Shown piece after piece: positions 1 to 9,266 of a stretch of DNA of 64,000 bases. This DNA comes from Chloroflexota bacterium (lineage in GTDB: Bacteria > Chloroflexota > Anaerolineae > Aggregatilineales > Phototrophicaceae). The DNA lies in the NCBI GenBank assembly GCA_013388745.1, contig JACAER010000017.1, positions 1-64,000 of the forward strand, given 5' to 3'. Position numbers and translations under genes: made by a program. The notes beneath the pieces are model-generated. The model made no database searches, had not been told where the DNA came from, and saw only the letters and a list, made by a program, of their open reading frames with translations. Every line of letters starts with the position of its first letter. Position 1 is the stretch's first letter.

Positions 1-36
1 CAGGATTTCTCCCAGTTCACTTATACTTGTGCACAT

Positions 37-98
37 AAAAAGGGCTTCCTCGCTTGAATGTTGTTGGCACAATCATTCTCCCTGAGGTTGCCCTTTTT
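37..98. terminator. Possible long stem-loop terminator (AAAAAGGGC ... GCCCTTTTT)
   Basis: Inverted repeat 37-45 / 90-98 with T-run, plus inner CCTC/GAGG; lies downstream of the minus-strand gene 180-2543. Confidence 0.35.
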
Positions 99-179
99 TG
101 CTTATCTTGATGCCTATGGGCCTATGTCCTGCTCTCTTCTTTCACAATAGGCGTTTTGGCGCTGCTTGTCAAGCACTTT

Positions 180-2543
180 TCAGCGTACACGCAGCGTCGC
201 CAGCGGCACGCTGTCGCCCAGAGCGCGGCCCTGGGCATCAAGCACGATAAGCCTGTCGCCGTTGCCGCATTCGCCCGCGGGCCGCATCTCACAGGTATAC
301 ACGCCAACCAGAATCTGATACTCGCCCGGCGGCATGTTCTCCGGCAGCGTGATGATATATCTATCGAGCAGGTAGCCGTCGCGCGTCCAACCACTTGCGG
401 GACGATCCGCCAGACGCGGCTTATCCAACTGCGCCAGGGGCGGGCCGCCGCCGGAAATATGCACAAAACTAGCATAGGTATACGCGGGCGGCTGCGGCGC
501 GTACCAGTACAGCACGATTTCGATCTGCGCGCCGGGATACACATCGCTGCTCGACAGATCGTAGCCGAGCAGGCGCATCTGGTCGCCAAGCTGAAAGGCG
601 GCTGGATAGCGCGCGGGGAGCGCTTGTCCGGGCGGCGAATTGAGCCAGGCGCTGCCCTCACGATAGAACAGCAGCAGCAGCGCACACTGCGCGATCCCCG
701 CCGCCAGCGCCCCCCACTGCGGCAGCAGCGGCTCTGACGGCGTTTCGATCTGGCGAACAACAGGCGCGCGCCGCTCCAAAACCAGTACGACCGCAATCAT
801 CGCCGCGACCGATAGCAGCGAAAGCGTATTCGCTACGTCGCGCACCGGCGTCGAACCCAACCATAGTGTCAGGTGATGTTCGCCAGCGGGCACGAGCAGG
901 GTGATCAGGCCGTGCGGCTCAGACGGCGTGATGGTCACCGGCTGGCCGTCGATCTCCGCGCGCCAACCCGCGAAGTAAAAAATCAGCACTTCCAGCCTAA
1001 AATCAGTTTCTGCCTGCACCTGCCACACGCTGCGCTCAGGATTGTGTTCCAGCAGTTGCAGCGTCACCCCCGAAGGCAAATTTCCGCGCTGCGCAGGGTC
1101 GGGCGGATACCCTGCTGACAGTTCATCTACCAGGCGCTGCGTTGGGCCAGGAATGATGTAGACCGTTGCGGGCAGGAATTCGTTATACGCCGTCGTGCCC
1201 AGACTGATTGAGCCATCACGTTCACCGCGCAAATAGGCGGCGACAGAGGTCTCCAAGGGCGCAGTGTCGCGCGGCGGGATATACAGCAGCGGCAGCGCCA
1301 GCGCCAGCGGCAGCAGCAGCATCCCAGCATATGCTATGTGCGCAGCGCGTTTCGGCAGCGCGCGCAGCCACAGCGCGTTCATGCCCGCCAGCGCCGCCAG
1401 ACAAAAGGCCAGCGGCCCCAAAAAACGCCAGGGGAACACCATATAATTCAGCGGCGTGAAATTGACCCAAATGCCGTAGGCCGCCGGCAGCATCAGAAAC
1501 AGCATTGCCAGCGCCGACAGCGCAAAAAAGGCCATCTGCGCATACTGCGCGCGCGCCAGCAGCGGCACACGCCGAAAAACCGCCGCGCAGCCCACAACAA
1601 TAACAGCTAGCGCTGCCAGCCCCCACTGCCCCACGCCCATGTTGAGATGCATCTGAATGCCATTGGCCGCGCCCGCGTCGGTGTGCGCGCTCAGCCCGAA
1701 CAAGCGCTGCGCGGGAATGAAAAACTCGAAGAAATTACGGCGGCGGTCTGCGGTGATTTCCTGCACATTGGCGATTCTCACGGCGTCACGTTCCAGCGCC
1801 ACCGGCAGCCAGAAATAGGCCATCAGACCCACCCCTAGTGCCGCCGCGACGAACAGCCACAGCGCGCGCCGCCGCACAGCCGCGTCGAACAGCGCGCGCC
1901 ACAGCAGCCAGCCGACCAGCAGTGCGAACAGCGCCACGGCCATCAAATTGTGCGAGAGCACCAGCGGCACGATGCTCAGCGCCGCCCATAACAGGTCGCG
2001 CCCGCGCCCGCTGCCCAACAGCCGCTCAAAACGCCACATGACAAACGGAAAAACCGTAAACGCCAGCAGTTCGGGGTAGTCGCCGCGCGTGTAAGGTTCG
2101 GTGTAGAGGAGATAAGGGCTGTAACCATAACACAGCGCGGCCAGCATCCCGCCCGCGCCGCCCCACAGCGCCCGCCCGAACAGGTACATACCCAACCCCG
2201 CGCCCAATAGGGACAGCGCGATCAACAGGCGAATCGCGCTGACAACATCTGCGCCGAGTGTCATGGCCGCCGCGCCGAAATAATAGGCCAGCGGGGAATA
2301 ATAGTGGAACACAGGCGAGCCGTAGCCGTAATAAAATGTCTCGGCCCATGTCGGCAGCAGCAAACCGTGCGCCCAACTGCGCTGCATTTCCGCCATGCGA
2401 TGCGCGTGCAGCAGCGTATCGTGCCCATGCACAATATCGGGCGTCGCCAGCGGCAGCAGCGCGAACAAGCACAGTGCCAGCGTGCCGATCAAGCTCCAAT
2501 CCAGGCGCATCCACACTTTTTTCGCTATCTCAGTCATCGGCAA
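180..2543 (-). CDS. Multi-pass membrane protein, 6-pyruvoyl-tetrahydropterin synthase-related / YfhO-like
   Basis: 787-aa ORF with many hydrophobic segments and the HGHDTLLHAHRMAEM...FYYGYGSPVFHYYSPLAYYFG region typical of these proteins. Confidence 0.75.
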   Translation of the reverse strand: MPMTEIAKKVWMRLDWSLIGTLALCLFALLPLATPDIVHGHDTLLHAHRMAEMQRSWAHGLLLPTWAETFYYGYGSPVFHYYSPLAYYFGAAAMTLGADVVSAIRLLIALSLLGAGLGMYLFGRALWGGAGGMLAALCYGYSPYLLYTEPYTRGDYPELLAFTVFPFVMWRFERLLGSGRGRDLLWAALSIVPLVLSHNLMAVALFALLVGWLLWRALFDAAVRRRALWLFVAAALGVGLMAYFWLPVALERDAVRIANVQEITADRRRNFFEFFIPAQRLFGLSAHTDAGAANGIQMHLNMGVGQWGLAALAVIVVGCAAVFRRVPLLARAQYAQMAFFALSALAMLFLMLPAAYGIWVNFTPLNYMVFPWRFLGPLAFCLAALAGMNALWLRALPKRAAHIAYAGMLLLPLALALPLLYIPPRDTAPLETSVAAYLRGERDGSISLGTTAYNEFLPATVYIIPGPTQRLVDELSAGYPPDPAQRGNLPSGVTLQLLEHNPERSVWQVQAETDFRLEVLIFYFAGWRAEIDGQPVTITPSEPHGLITLLVPAGEHHLTLWLGSTPVRDVANTLSLLSVAAMIAVVLVLERRAPVVRQIETPSEPLLPQWGALAAGIAQCALLLLFYREGSAWLNSPPGQALPARYPAAFQLGDQMRLLGYDLSSSDVYPGAQIEIVLYWYAPQPPAYTYASFVHISGGGPPLAQLDKPRLADRPASGWTRDGYLLDRYIITLPENMPPGEYQILVGVYTCEMRPAGECGNGDRLIVLDAQGRALGDSVPLATLRVR

Positions 2544-2584
2544 TCACACTTTCGCGCCCTACATCAGACTCGCCCAACGCAGCC

Positions 2585-2613
2585 TTGAAAATCGCGCGCG
2601 CACACGGTATGGT
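2585..2613 (+). promoter_or_regulatory. Candidate sigma70-type promoter for the acylation operon
   Basis: TTGAAA - 17 nt - TATGGT, immediately upstream of the ACP gene. Confidence 0.4.
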
Positions 2614-2633
2614 TTTGCGCAAAAAGGGCAAGC

Positions 2634-2867
2634 ATGAAAGAACAACTGCGCGAGTATATCAAAAAGCACATGATTAAGGATGCGCGTTATCCACTCAAGG
2701 ACGACGAATCGCTGATCAAAGGCGGGCTGGTCGATTCGTTTTCGCTGGTGGAACTGGCGTTGTTTATCGAAGAACAGTTCGGCGCACATTTTGATGACCC
2801 GGAACTGACCAAAGACAATATGGATACGCTGAACCTGATCGTCGCCAATATTGAGGCCAAGCTGTGA
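2634..2867 (+). CDS. Acyl carrier protein
   Basis: 77 aa; GGLVDSFSLVELALFIEEQFG phosphopantetheine-site region. Confidence 0.85.
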   Translation: MKEQLREYIKKHMIKDARYPLKDDESLIKGGLVDSFSLVELALFIEEQFGAHFDDPELTKDNMDTLNLIVANIEAKL

Positions 2868-4576
2868 GCCATCCGCTGCTCACGAGCGTGGCGTCGCTAC
2901 AGATCACGCCTCAACACGATAACAAAACCGCGCTGGTATTTATCGAAGGCGACCACGAGACACGCTACACATTCGGCGAACTGCGCGCACAGGTACGGCG
3001 TTGTGGGCACGCCTTGCGCGCCGCCGGGATTCAGCGTGGGCAGCTTGTCGTACTGGTCATCCCGCACCGGCTGGAACTGGTGTATCACTTCTGGGGGGCG
3101 CTGCATATCGGCGCCGTGCCTTCGATTTTTCCGTTTTTGAGCGACAAACTGAACCCCGAACGCTACTTCGACAGTGTGCGCCGGCTTGTGCAGCATTCGG
3201 GCGTGCGCGCGGTCATCACCACGCGCGACTTTGAAGGCGCGCTGCAAACAACGCTAACGGGAATCGACGTGCTGCTGCTAACGCTGGAGCAGTTCGCGGG
3301 GGCAAACGCTGCTCCCGAAAACGGCGATACCCCTCTGGCAGATGCGCACGATCTGGCGTTCTTGCAGCATTCGTCGGGGAGCACGGGGCTGCAAAAAGGC
3401 GTGATGCTGGCACACGGCGCGGTGCTGCGCCAGCTCACCAGCTACGCGCAGGCGATTCAACTCGACAACGATGACGTGATCGTCAGTTGGCTGCCGCTGT
3501 ATCACGATATGGGGCTGATCGCCGGCTTTATTCTGCCGCTGCTGGCGGGTGTCAAGCTGGTGCTGATGTCGCCGTTCCAGTGGGTGCGCGACCCCAAAAT
3601 CCTGCTGCGCGCCATTCAGCGTCATCGAGGCACGCTGTGCTGGCTGCCCAATTTTGCTTACAATTTTCTGGCGACACGCATTCGCGACAAAGACCTTGAC
3701 GGGCTTGACCTGTCCTCGATGCGCGCGTTTATCAACTGCTCCGAGCCGGTGTACGCTGAAAGTCACCGCCTGTTTGCCGAACGCTATGCGGCCTATGGTT
3801 TGCGGGCTGACGCCTTGCAAACCTGCTACGCGATGGCCGAAAATGTCTTCGCTGTCACGCAAAGCGCTTTTGGGACAGCCCCCAAAATCGACATTGTAGA
3901 CCGCCGGGCGCTGATGGACGAACAGCGCGCTCTGCCTGCGTCCGGCGCTGCGCCTGCCTTGACACTGGTTTCGAACGGCGCGCCGATAGCGGGCTGCCGG
4001 GTGCGGATTGTAGATATGCAGCGGCAAGACCTGCCCGAACGGCATGTCGGCGAAATCGCCATTCACAGCGCTTCACTCATGGATGGCTACTACCGCCGCC
4101 CGGAAGAAAGCGCTGCCGTAATGAGCGACGGTTGGTATTTCACGGGCGATATGGGTTATCTGGCGGCGGGCGAGCTATATATCACCGGGCGCAAAAAAGA
4201 CCTGATTATCGTCGGCGGCAAAAATATTTATCCCCAGGACATCGAAAATCTGCTGAACGACATCAGCGGTCTGCACCCCGGACGCGCGTCGGCCTTCGGT
4301 GTGCCCAACGCGCAGCTTGGTACGGAAGACATCGCCATTGTGGCCGAAGTAGACGCAAGCGCGCTGGACGATGACGACCGGCGCGCGGCTATCCAGCGCG
4401 AAATCCGCGCGCGTGTGGCGCAAAACACCGATATGATCGCGCGCTACGTGCATTTGGTGAGCGCGAAATGGCTGATTAAAACCAGCAGCGGCAAAATAGC
4501 GCGCAGCGCCAACCGCGACAAGTTCCTGCAAGAGGTGCTCAACGCTGATGAAACGCCTAATGCAAGCTTACTGTAA
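2864..4576 (+). CDS. AMP-dependent acyl ligase (fatty acyl-AMP ligase type)
   Basis: 570 aa; LQHSSGSTGLQKGVMLAH, GWYFTGDMGYL, GRKKDLIIVGGKNIYPQDIE, KTSSGKIARS; 4-nt overlap with the ACP gene. Confidence 0.85.
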   Translation: MSHPLLTSVASLQITPQHDNKTALVFIEGDHETRYTFGELRAQVRRCGHALRAAGIQRGQLVVLVIPHRLELVYHFWGALHIGAVPSIFPFLSDKLNPERYFDSVRRLVQHSGVRAVITTRDFEGALQTTLTGIDVLLLTLEQFAGANAAPENGDTPLADAHDLAFLQHSSGSTGLQKGVMLAHGAVLRQLTSYAQAIQLDNDDVIVSWLPLYHDMGLIAGFILPLLAGVKLVLMSPFQWVRDPKILLRAIQRHRGTLCWLPNFAYNFLATRIRDKDLDGLDLSSMRAFINCSEPVYAESHRLFAERYAAYGLRADALQTCYAMAENVFAVTQSAFGTAPKIDIVDRRALMDEQRALPASGAAPALTLVSNGAPIAGCRVRIVDMQRQDLPERHVGEIAIHSASLMDGYYRRPEESAAVMSDGWYFTGDMGYLAAGELYITGRKKDLIIVGGKNIYPQDIENLLNDISGLHPGRASAFGVPNAQLGTEDIAIVAEVDASALDDDDRRAAIQREIRARVAQNTDMIARYVHLVSAKWLIKTSSGKIARSANRDKFLQEVLNADETPNASLL

Positions 4577-4917
4577 TCAGTTTTCAGCTTTCAGCAGGAA
4601 GCGCGGCAGAAGCGCGTGTTTTTGCCAGCGGGTCTTGCTTAAAAATACGCTGGTTAGGCCAGTCTGCGGTCTTTGCGCAGTGCTTTGACCGTTTGTATTT
4701 CGCCAGCGGCCACCAATCATGGTATGGTGTCAGCCTGCAAATTTGCTGGCGCTGCGTGTCTGGCCTGAAATCCGGCTGGTGCTGGCTATGGATTAACGAA
4801 GGAGTGTCCATAAGCGAACGCCCAGCATGTGGGACGAAAATGCAGCTCGGTGATCATTTTTGTATTTGCTGCCAGCTATCAGCTAGCCGCCAAAAGCTGT
4901 TTTTGGGAGAGTGTCTC

Positions 4918-5277
4918 GTGAAACGTCTGATATTCCTGTGCCTGCTGCTGCTCACGGCCTGCGTGGGGCAAACCGATAATCCCGCCGCGATGGTTGAGCG
5001 CTATCTGCAAGCCAAAGTGAGCGGCGACGAAGCGACCATGCGCACGCTGATTTGCGCCGATATGGTGGACGACCTCAGCATCGAGGTGGCATCGTTTGCC
5101 ACTGTTGAGGCGGAAATTCAGGATATGGCGTGCGCGCAGGATGCCGGCAGCAATACGGTAACCTGTTCGGGCGTGATCGCCATCACCTATGGGACAGAAG
5201 TGCGCGAATTTCCGCTGGGCACGTATCGCGTGGTCGAAGAAGACGGTGAGTGGCACTGGTGCGGTGAGGCCGGTTAG
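4918..5277 (+). CDS. Small lipoprotein
   Basis: GTG start at 4918; signal peptide/lipobox MKRLIFLCLLLLTACVGQ; acidic 119-aa protein. Confidence 0.65.
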   Translation: MKRLIFLCLLLLTACVGQTDNPAAMVERYLQAKVSGDEATMRTLICADMVDDLSIEVASFATVEAEIQDMACAQDAGSNTVTCSGVIAITYGTEVREFPLGTYRVVEEDGEWHWCGEAG

Positions 5278-5278
5278 T

Positions 5279-5398
5279 ATGTGGCGGCGTTTGTTCTCGC
5301 GTGAAAATCTTTTCGCGCTGGCGCTGTGCCTGCTGGCGATACTGCTCATCGTCGTAACAACAGACAGCGCGCCGCTGTGGATTTATCAGGGATTTTAA
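5279..5398 (+). CDS. DltX-like single-TM microprotein with C-terminal acyl-shuttle hexapeptide WIYQGF
   Basis: 39 aa: MWRRLFSRENLFALALCLLAILLIVVTTDSAPLWIYQGF; basic N-terminus, one TM, C-terminus ending x-I-Y-x-x-F; lies 3 nt upstream of the MBOAT gene. Confidence 0.75.
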   Translation: MWRRLFSRENLFALALCLLAILLIVVTTDSAPLWIYQGF

Positions 5399-5401
5399 GC
5401 G

Positions 5402-6832
5402 ATGGACTTGTGGTACATCGCTGTTTTTGCGCTGGGTGCGTTGTTATACTCAGCGCTGCTGCCGGCACGCTGGCGTGGCTGGGCGCTGCTGGGGGCGAGC
5501 ATCGTAGCCGTGTACCGGCTTCAGCCACCGTCGCCCGTGCGTTACGTTGATTTTATCCTGCCGACGGTCACGCTGCTGCTGTGTTTGTTCGTCTGGTGGC
5601 TGGCGCGCGCGCCGCAGCAAAAAGCGACCCGCGCCGATGGCATCACATTGGCCGTTATCGCTGCGCTGGTTGTCGGCCTGTCGCTGACGCGCTACTTGAT
5701 CCCCGAACTGCGCCCCACCGCATCGCGCGCCCCCGACACGCTGGTCATCGTCGTCGCCCTAGGGGCGCTGGCGGCAGTTGGCGCCCTGCTGTGGCGGCTG
5801 CTGCGCGGTTGGCGCAGCCTGCTCACCGCAGGAATCGGGCTGATCGGGCTGCTGTTCGTTGTGCTGAAAACAGAAGCGCTGGCGACAATTTTGAGCGCGG
5901 CGCTGCGCGATTTCGCCGGGCAAGACCCGACCCGCGCCAACGCCGCCGACCTGACATGGCTTGGTTTTTCATATGTGGCGTTCCGGCTGATTCATACGCT
6001 GCGCGAACGGCAGATGAGCAAGCTACCGACGCTTGGGCTGCGCGATTATATGACGTATGTGATCTTCTTCCCCGCGCTGACCGCCGGCCCGATCGATCGC
6101 GCCGAACGTTTTGTTAAAGATATGGGCACGCTGGCGGAAACACGCCTGTTCGCCGCGCCGCGTCTGGTGGAAGGCGGCGGCAGAATCGCTGTCGGGTTGC
6201 TCAAAAAATTCGTGCTGGCCGACAGCCTTGCGCTGTTCGCGCTGAACACCGCTAACGCCGAACAGGCCGTCTCTGCGCCAGCGCTGTGGCTGCTGCTGTA
6301 TGCCTATGCGCTGCGGCTGTTTTTCGATTTCAGCGGCTACAGCGATATCGCGATTGGCATCGGCCTGTGGTTAGGCGTGCGCCTGCCGGAAAACTTCGAT
6401 CGCCCGTACCTAAAATCCAATCTGGCGGCGTTCTGGCAAAGCTGGCACATCACCTTGAGCAGTTGGCTGCGCTTTTACGTGTTTTCGCCGCTGTCGCGGG
6501 CGCTGCTGATGCGCAAAGTGCCGGCAGCGGCGGCAGTCTTCGCCGCGCAAATGCTGACGATGGCGCTCATCGGCCTGTGGCATGGTGTCAGTTGGGGATT
6601 CGTGGTATGGGGGTTGTGGCATGGCGCGGGCTTGTTCGCGCATAAGCTGTGGAGCGACCGCACGCGCAAAGCCTACTTGCGGCTCGGCCAATATCCGCGT
6701 CTGAAAACGGTGTGGACGCTGACGGGCAGCGCGCTCACATTTCACTACGTTGTCTTGGGCTGGGTGTGGTTCGCGCTGCCGGACATCACACAGGGAGCGC
6801 GCGTCTTCGGACGCCTGTTTGGCCTGCCTTAG
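5402..6832 (+). CDS. MBOAT family O-acyltransferase (DltB/AlgI-like)
   Basis: 476 aa; FWQSWHITLSSWLRFYVFSPL and LIGLWHGVSWGFVVWGLWHG motifs. Confidence 0.9.
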   Translation: MDLWYIAVFALGALLYSALLPARWRGWALLGASIVAVYRLQPPSPVRYVDFILPTVTLLLCLFVWWLARAPQQKATRADGITLAVIAALVVGLSLTRYLIPELRPTASRAPDTLVIVVALGALAAVGALLWRLLRGWRSLLTAGIGLIGLLFVVLKTEALATILSAALRDFAGQDPTRANAADLTWLGFSYVAFRLIHTLRERQMSKLPTLGLRDYMTYVIFFPALTAGPIDRAERFVKDMGTLAETRLFAAPRLVEGGGRIAVGLLKKFVLADSLALFALNTANAEQAVSAPALWLLLYAYALRLFFDFSGYSDIAIGIGLWLGVRLPENFDRPYLKSNLAAFWQSWHITLSSWLRFYVFSPLSRALLMRKVPAAAAVFAAQMLTMALIGLWHGVSWGFVVWGLWHGAGLFAHKLWSDRTRKAYLRLGQYPRLKTVWTLTGSALTFHYVVLGWVWFALPDITQGARVFGRLFGLP

Positions 6833-7308
6833 TGCTGCCGGGGATGCATTTCAGTCAGCAGCGAACGCCCACGTTCGAGCGTGTCGGCGTGTAAAAACGA
6901 TTTCGTCAGCGGTTTGTAAACCTGTTTGAGCACATTGTAGATGGTTTTGACATAAACACTATTGGAGATCAGGATACTGGTATATACGCGCGGATGCATA
7001 TTTTTGATCACCGAGCGTACATTGGAGATAGCATTATCCGGCAGCGCGGCGTTAAAAGGCAGCACAAACAGCACGCCAACCGGGTGCTGCACACTTTCGA
7101 TCATCGCGTCGGCGATGGCTTTCATGGCGTACAGGTCTTTCCAGCTCCAGCGTTCGTTGAAGTCGTAACGCAGCGCCGTCCGATCCGAGTTATCCCACGT
7201 CACGCGCACGGGAGCAAAAGTCGGGCTGGGAGCGATAATTTCGCGCGTGCTTTCTTCCATCTCTTCGATTTCGTGATCATGGCGGGAATCACGTTTGATC
7301 GGCTTCAT
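6829..7308 (-). CDS. Hypothetical protein, possibly STAS-like
   Basis: ORF on opposite strand with coherent composition; likely start MKPIKRDSRHDHE. Confidence 0.6.
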   Translation of the reverse strand: MKPIKRDSRHDHEIEEMEESTREIIAPSPTFAPVRVTWDNSDRTALRYDFNERWSWKDLYAMKAIADAMIESVQHPVGVLFVLPFNAALPDNAISNVRSVIKNMHPRVYTSILISNSVYVKTIYNVLKQVYKPLTKSFLHADTLERGRSLLTEMHPRQH

Positions 7309-7475
7309 AGCATCCCTTAGAATACACACTCAACTCGCAACAACTGAAATGACATTCTTCATTATACGGAAATTCAATACAAATATTATCACCCGGCTGA
7401 AAAATTTACGTTATAAACTTTAGACAATCCTTGCGTGGCTGATATAACAATTTTTGAACATGAAAGTGAGAACGC

Positions 7476-8621
7476 ATGGTGCAGTGGAACGGGTTGAGCA
7501 AGCCACTCTATACGCGGGGGTTTGTTATCCGCGTACTGGTGAAATCCATACTGTTATTTTTACTCGCGAATCTGGTTTTCGCCGTGACGACTCCCCTGCC
7601 CCTACTGGGCAGTCTCTCGCTGTACAATAGGCTGCTGCCGGGGCGCGCGCGCCTGCCCTACGGCGAAAATCCGGCACAGTCCTATAATCTGAGTCTGATG
7701 AGCCTGGAGGCGATGTTCGCTTCGCATGAGATCGCCCGCCCCAAAGCGGCTGATGAGTTTCGCGTGCTGCTGTTGGGCGATTCGGCGACATGGGGCATCC
7801 TGCTGCGCCCGGAAGAAACGCTGTCGGGCGTCTTGAACGCCGGCGGCTACACAACAGAGGATGGACGGCGGCTGCATTTCTACAACATCGCGCATCCCAT
7901 TATGGCGCTGAGCAAAGACCTGCTGCTGCTGGATTACGCCATGCGCTGCGAGCCGGACATGGTGATCTGGCTGTTTACGGCGGAGTCCTTCCCGCGCCAA
8001 CAGCAGCTTTACCCACCGCTGGTGCAGCACAACGCCGCCGCGCTGCGCCCGTTGATCGCCAACTATGATCTGGACATTGATGCCAGCGATGGGCGCCTGG
8101 TCAATTTTTCGTTCTGGGATAACACGCTGATCGGCAGGCGGCGCGATCTGGCCGATATGCTGCGCTTACAGCTTTATGGCTTCGCTTTCGCCGCAACAGG
8201 CATCGACCAATACTATCCGCCGACCTATACCCCACGCAGCAATGATTTGCCCGCCGATGATACCTGGTACAGTTTCACGCCAGCGCACACACTCACCAGT
8301 CAGGATTTATCGTTTGATGTGTTGGACGCGGGAATCACGCGGGCGGGGAATATTCCTGTGCTGCTGGTCAATGAGCCGATTTTTATCGCCAACGGCGAAA
8401 ACAGCGACATACGTTACAACGCCTGGTATCCGCGCTGGGCTTACGACGCCTACCGCGCGCTGATCGCCGCGCCTGCGCAGGCCGGCGATTGGCTGCTGTT
8501 TGACACCTGGAACGCCATCGCGCCAGAACACTTTACCGACAGCCCCGTGCATCTCGACGCGCAAGGCACACGCGCGTTCGCCGCAATCCTGCTGCCCCTG
8601 ATTTTGCAGAACGCACGCTAG
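7476..8621 (+). CDS. SGNH/GDSL-type membrane-anchored acyltransferase/esterase (DltD-like)
   Basis: 381 aa; N-terminal TM, VLLLGDSATWG (Ser), DSPVHLDAQGTRAFA (Asp/His). Confidence 0.75.
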   Translation: MVQWNGLSKPLYTRGFVIRVLVKSILLFLLANLVFAVTTPLPLLGSLSLYNRLLPGRARLPYGENPAQSYNLSLMSLEAMFASHEIARPKAADEFRVLLLGDSATWGILLRPEETLSGVLNAGGYTTEDGRRLHFYNIAHPIMALSKDLLLLDYAMRCEPDMVIWLFTAESFPRQQQLYPPLVQHNAAALRPLIANYDLDIDASDGRLVNFSFWDNTLIGRRRDLADMLRLQLYGFAFAATGIDQYYPPTYTPRSNDLPADDTWYSFTPAHTLTSQDLSFDVLDAGITRAGNIPVLLVNEPIFIANGENSDIRYNAWYPRWAYDAYRALIAAPAQAGDWLLFDTWNAIAPEHFTDSPVHLDAQGTRAFAAILLPLILQNAR

Positions 8622-9256
8622 GCGACGTGGATGATAGGGGCGTTCACACCGCGTATATGCTGTGTGGGCAGCGCCACGATTTGCCCCTCGTCGCGATATT
8701 CCAGCGCCAGCGTGGTAAACGACGACAGAGCCGTCTGGCGCTTGATCGGCCCAAAGCGGTGCAACGCCAGTTTGATGACCAGCGCTTCCATCAACTGCCA
8801 TGCGTCAGCGCCGGCGTAAGGCGACGCCAGCAGAAGCTGCGATGTACCGCGCAGTTTGGGCAGCTTGCGGTCAATAATCTGCGTCCACTGGCTGAGCGAA
8901 GGGCGCGTGCTTAACTGCGCCTGCACAGCGGCGGGATAATTTTCCAGCCGGGCCGCCAGATAATCGATACATTCCTTTTCTGCCAGCACATCAATTTCGG
9001 CGCGGCGAATGCCCCTGCGCCCGATTTCGTCCTGCGCCGGCGTCACCATCACCTGTGACAGCGCGTACTGACGCTCGCCGAGGGCGAAACACTTCAGCGC
9101 GCGCGCGCCAACATACGCGCCCCAGCCCTGCCCGCGCGGGAACGCGCCGCGCCACACGATTTTCAACAGCTCCTCGCTCAAGCCGTTGGTAGCGCCTGTG
9201 TAATTGTAACCGGGCGTATCGCCGCCCAGCACATACTCGATCACAAGGCGTGGCAT
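8618..9256 (-). CDS. GTPase-associated (GAP1-N2-like) protein
   Basis: 212 aa; GYNYTGATNGLSEELL and DEIGRRGIRRAEIDVL resemble the GAP1-N pattern; adjacent to a GTPase gene. Confidence 0.45.
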   Translation of the reverse strand: MPRLVIEYVLGGDTPGYNYTGATNGLSEELLKIVWRGAFPRGQGWGAYVGARALKCFALGERQYALSQVMVTPAQDEIGRRGIRRAEIDVLAEKECIDYLAARLENYPAAVQAQLSTRPSLSQWTQIIDRKLPKLRGTSQLLLASPYAGADAWQLMEALVIKLALHRFGPIKRQTALSSFTTLALEYRDEGQIVALPTQHIRGVNAPIIHVA

Positions 9257-9266
9257 CCGCAGCCGC

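Noticed and set aside
4693-4917. N-terminal extension of ORF 4693-5277
   Set aside because: Cys/Trp-rich, non-coding-like; a signal peptide with lipobox begins at GTG 4918
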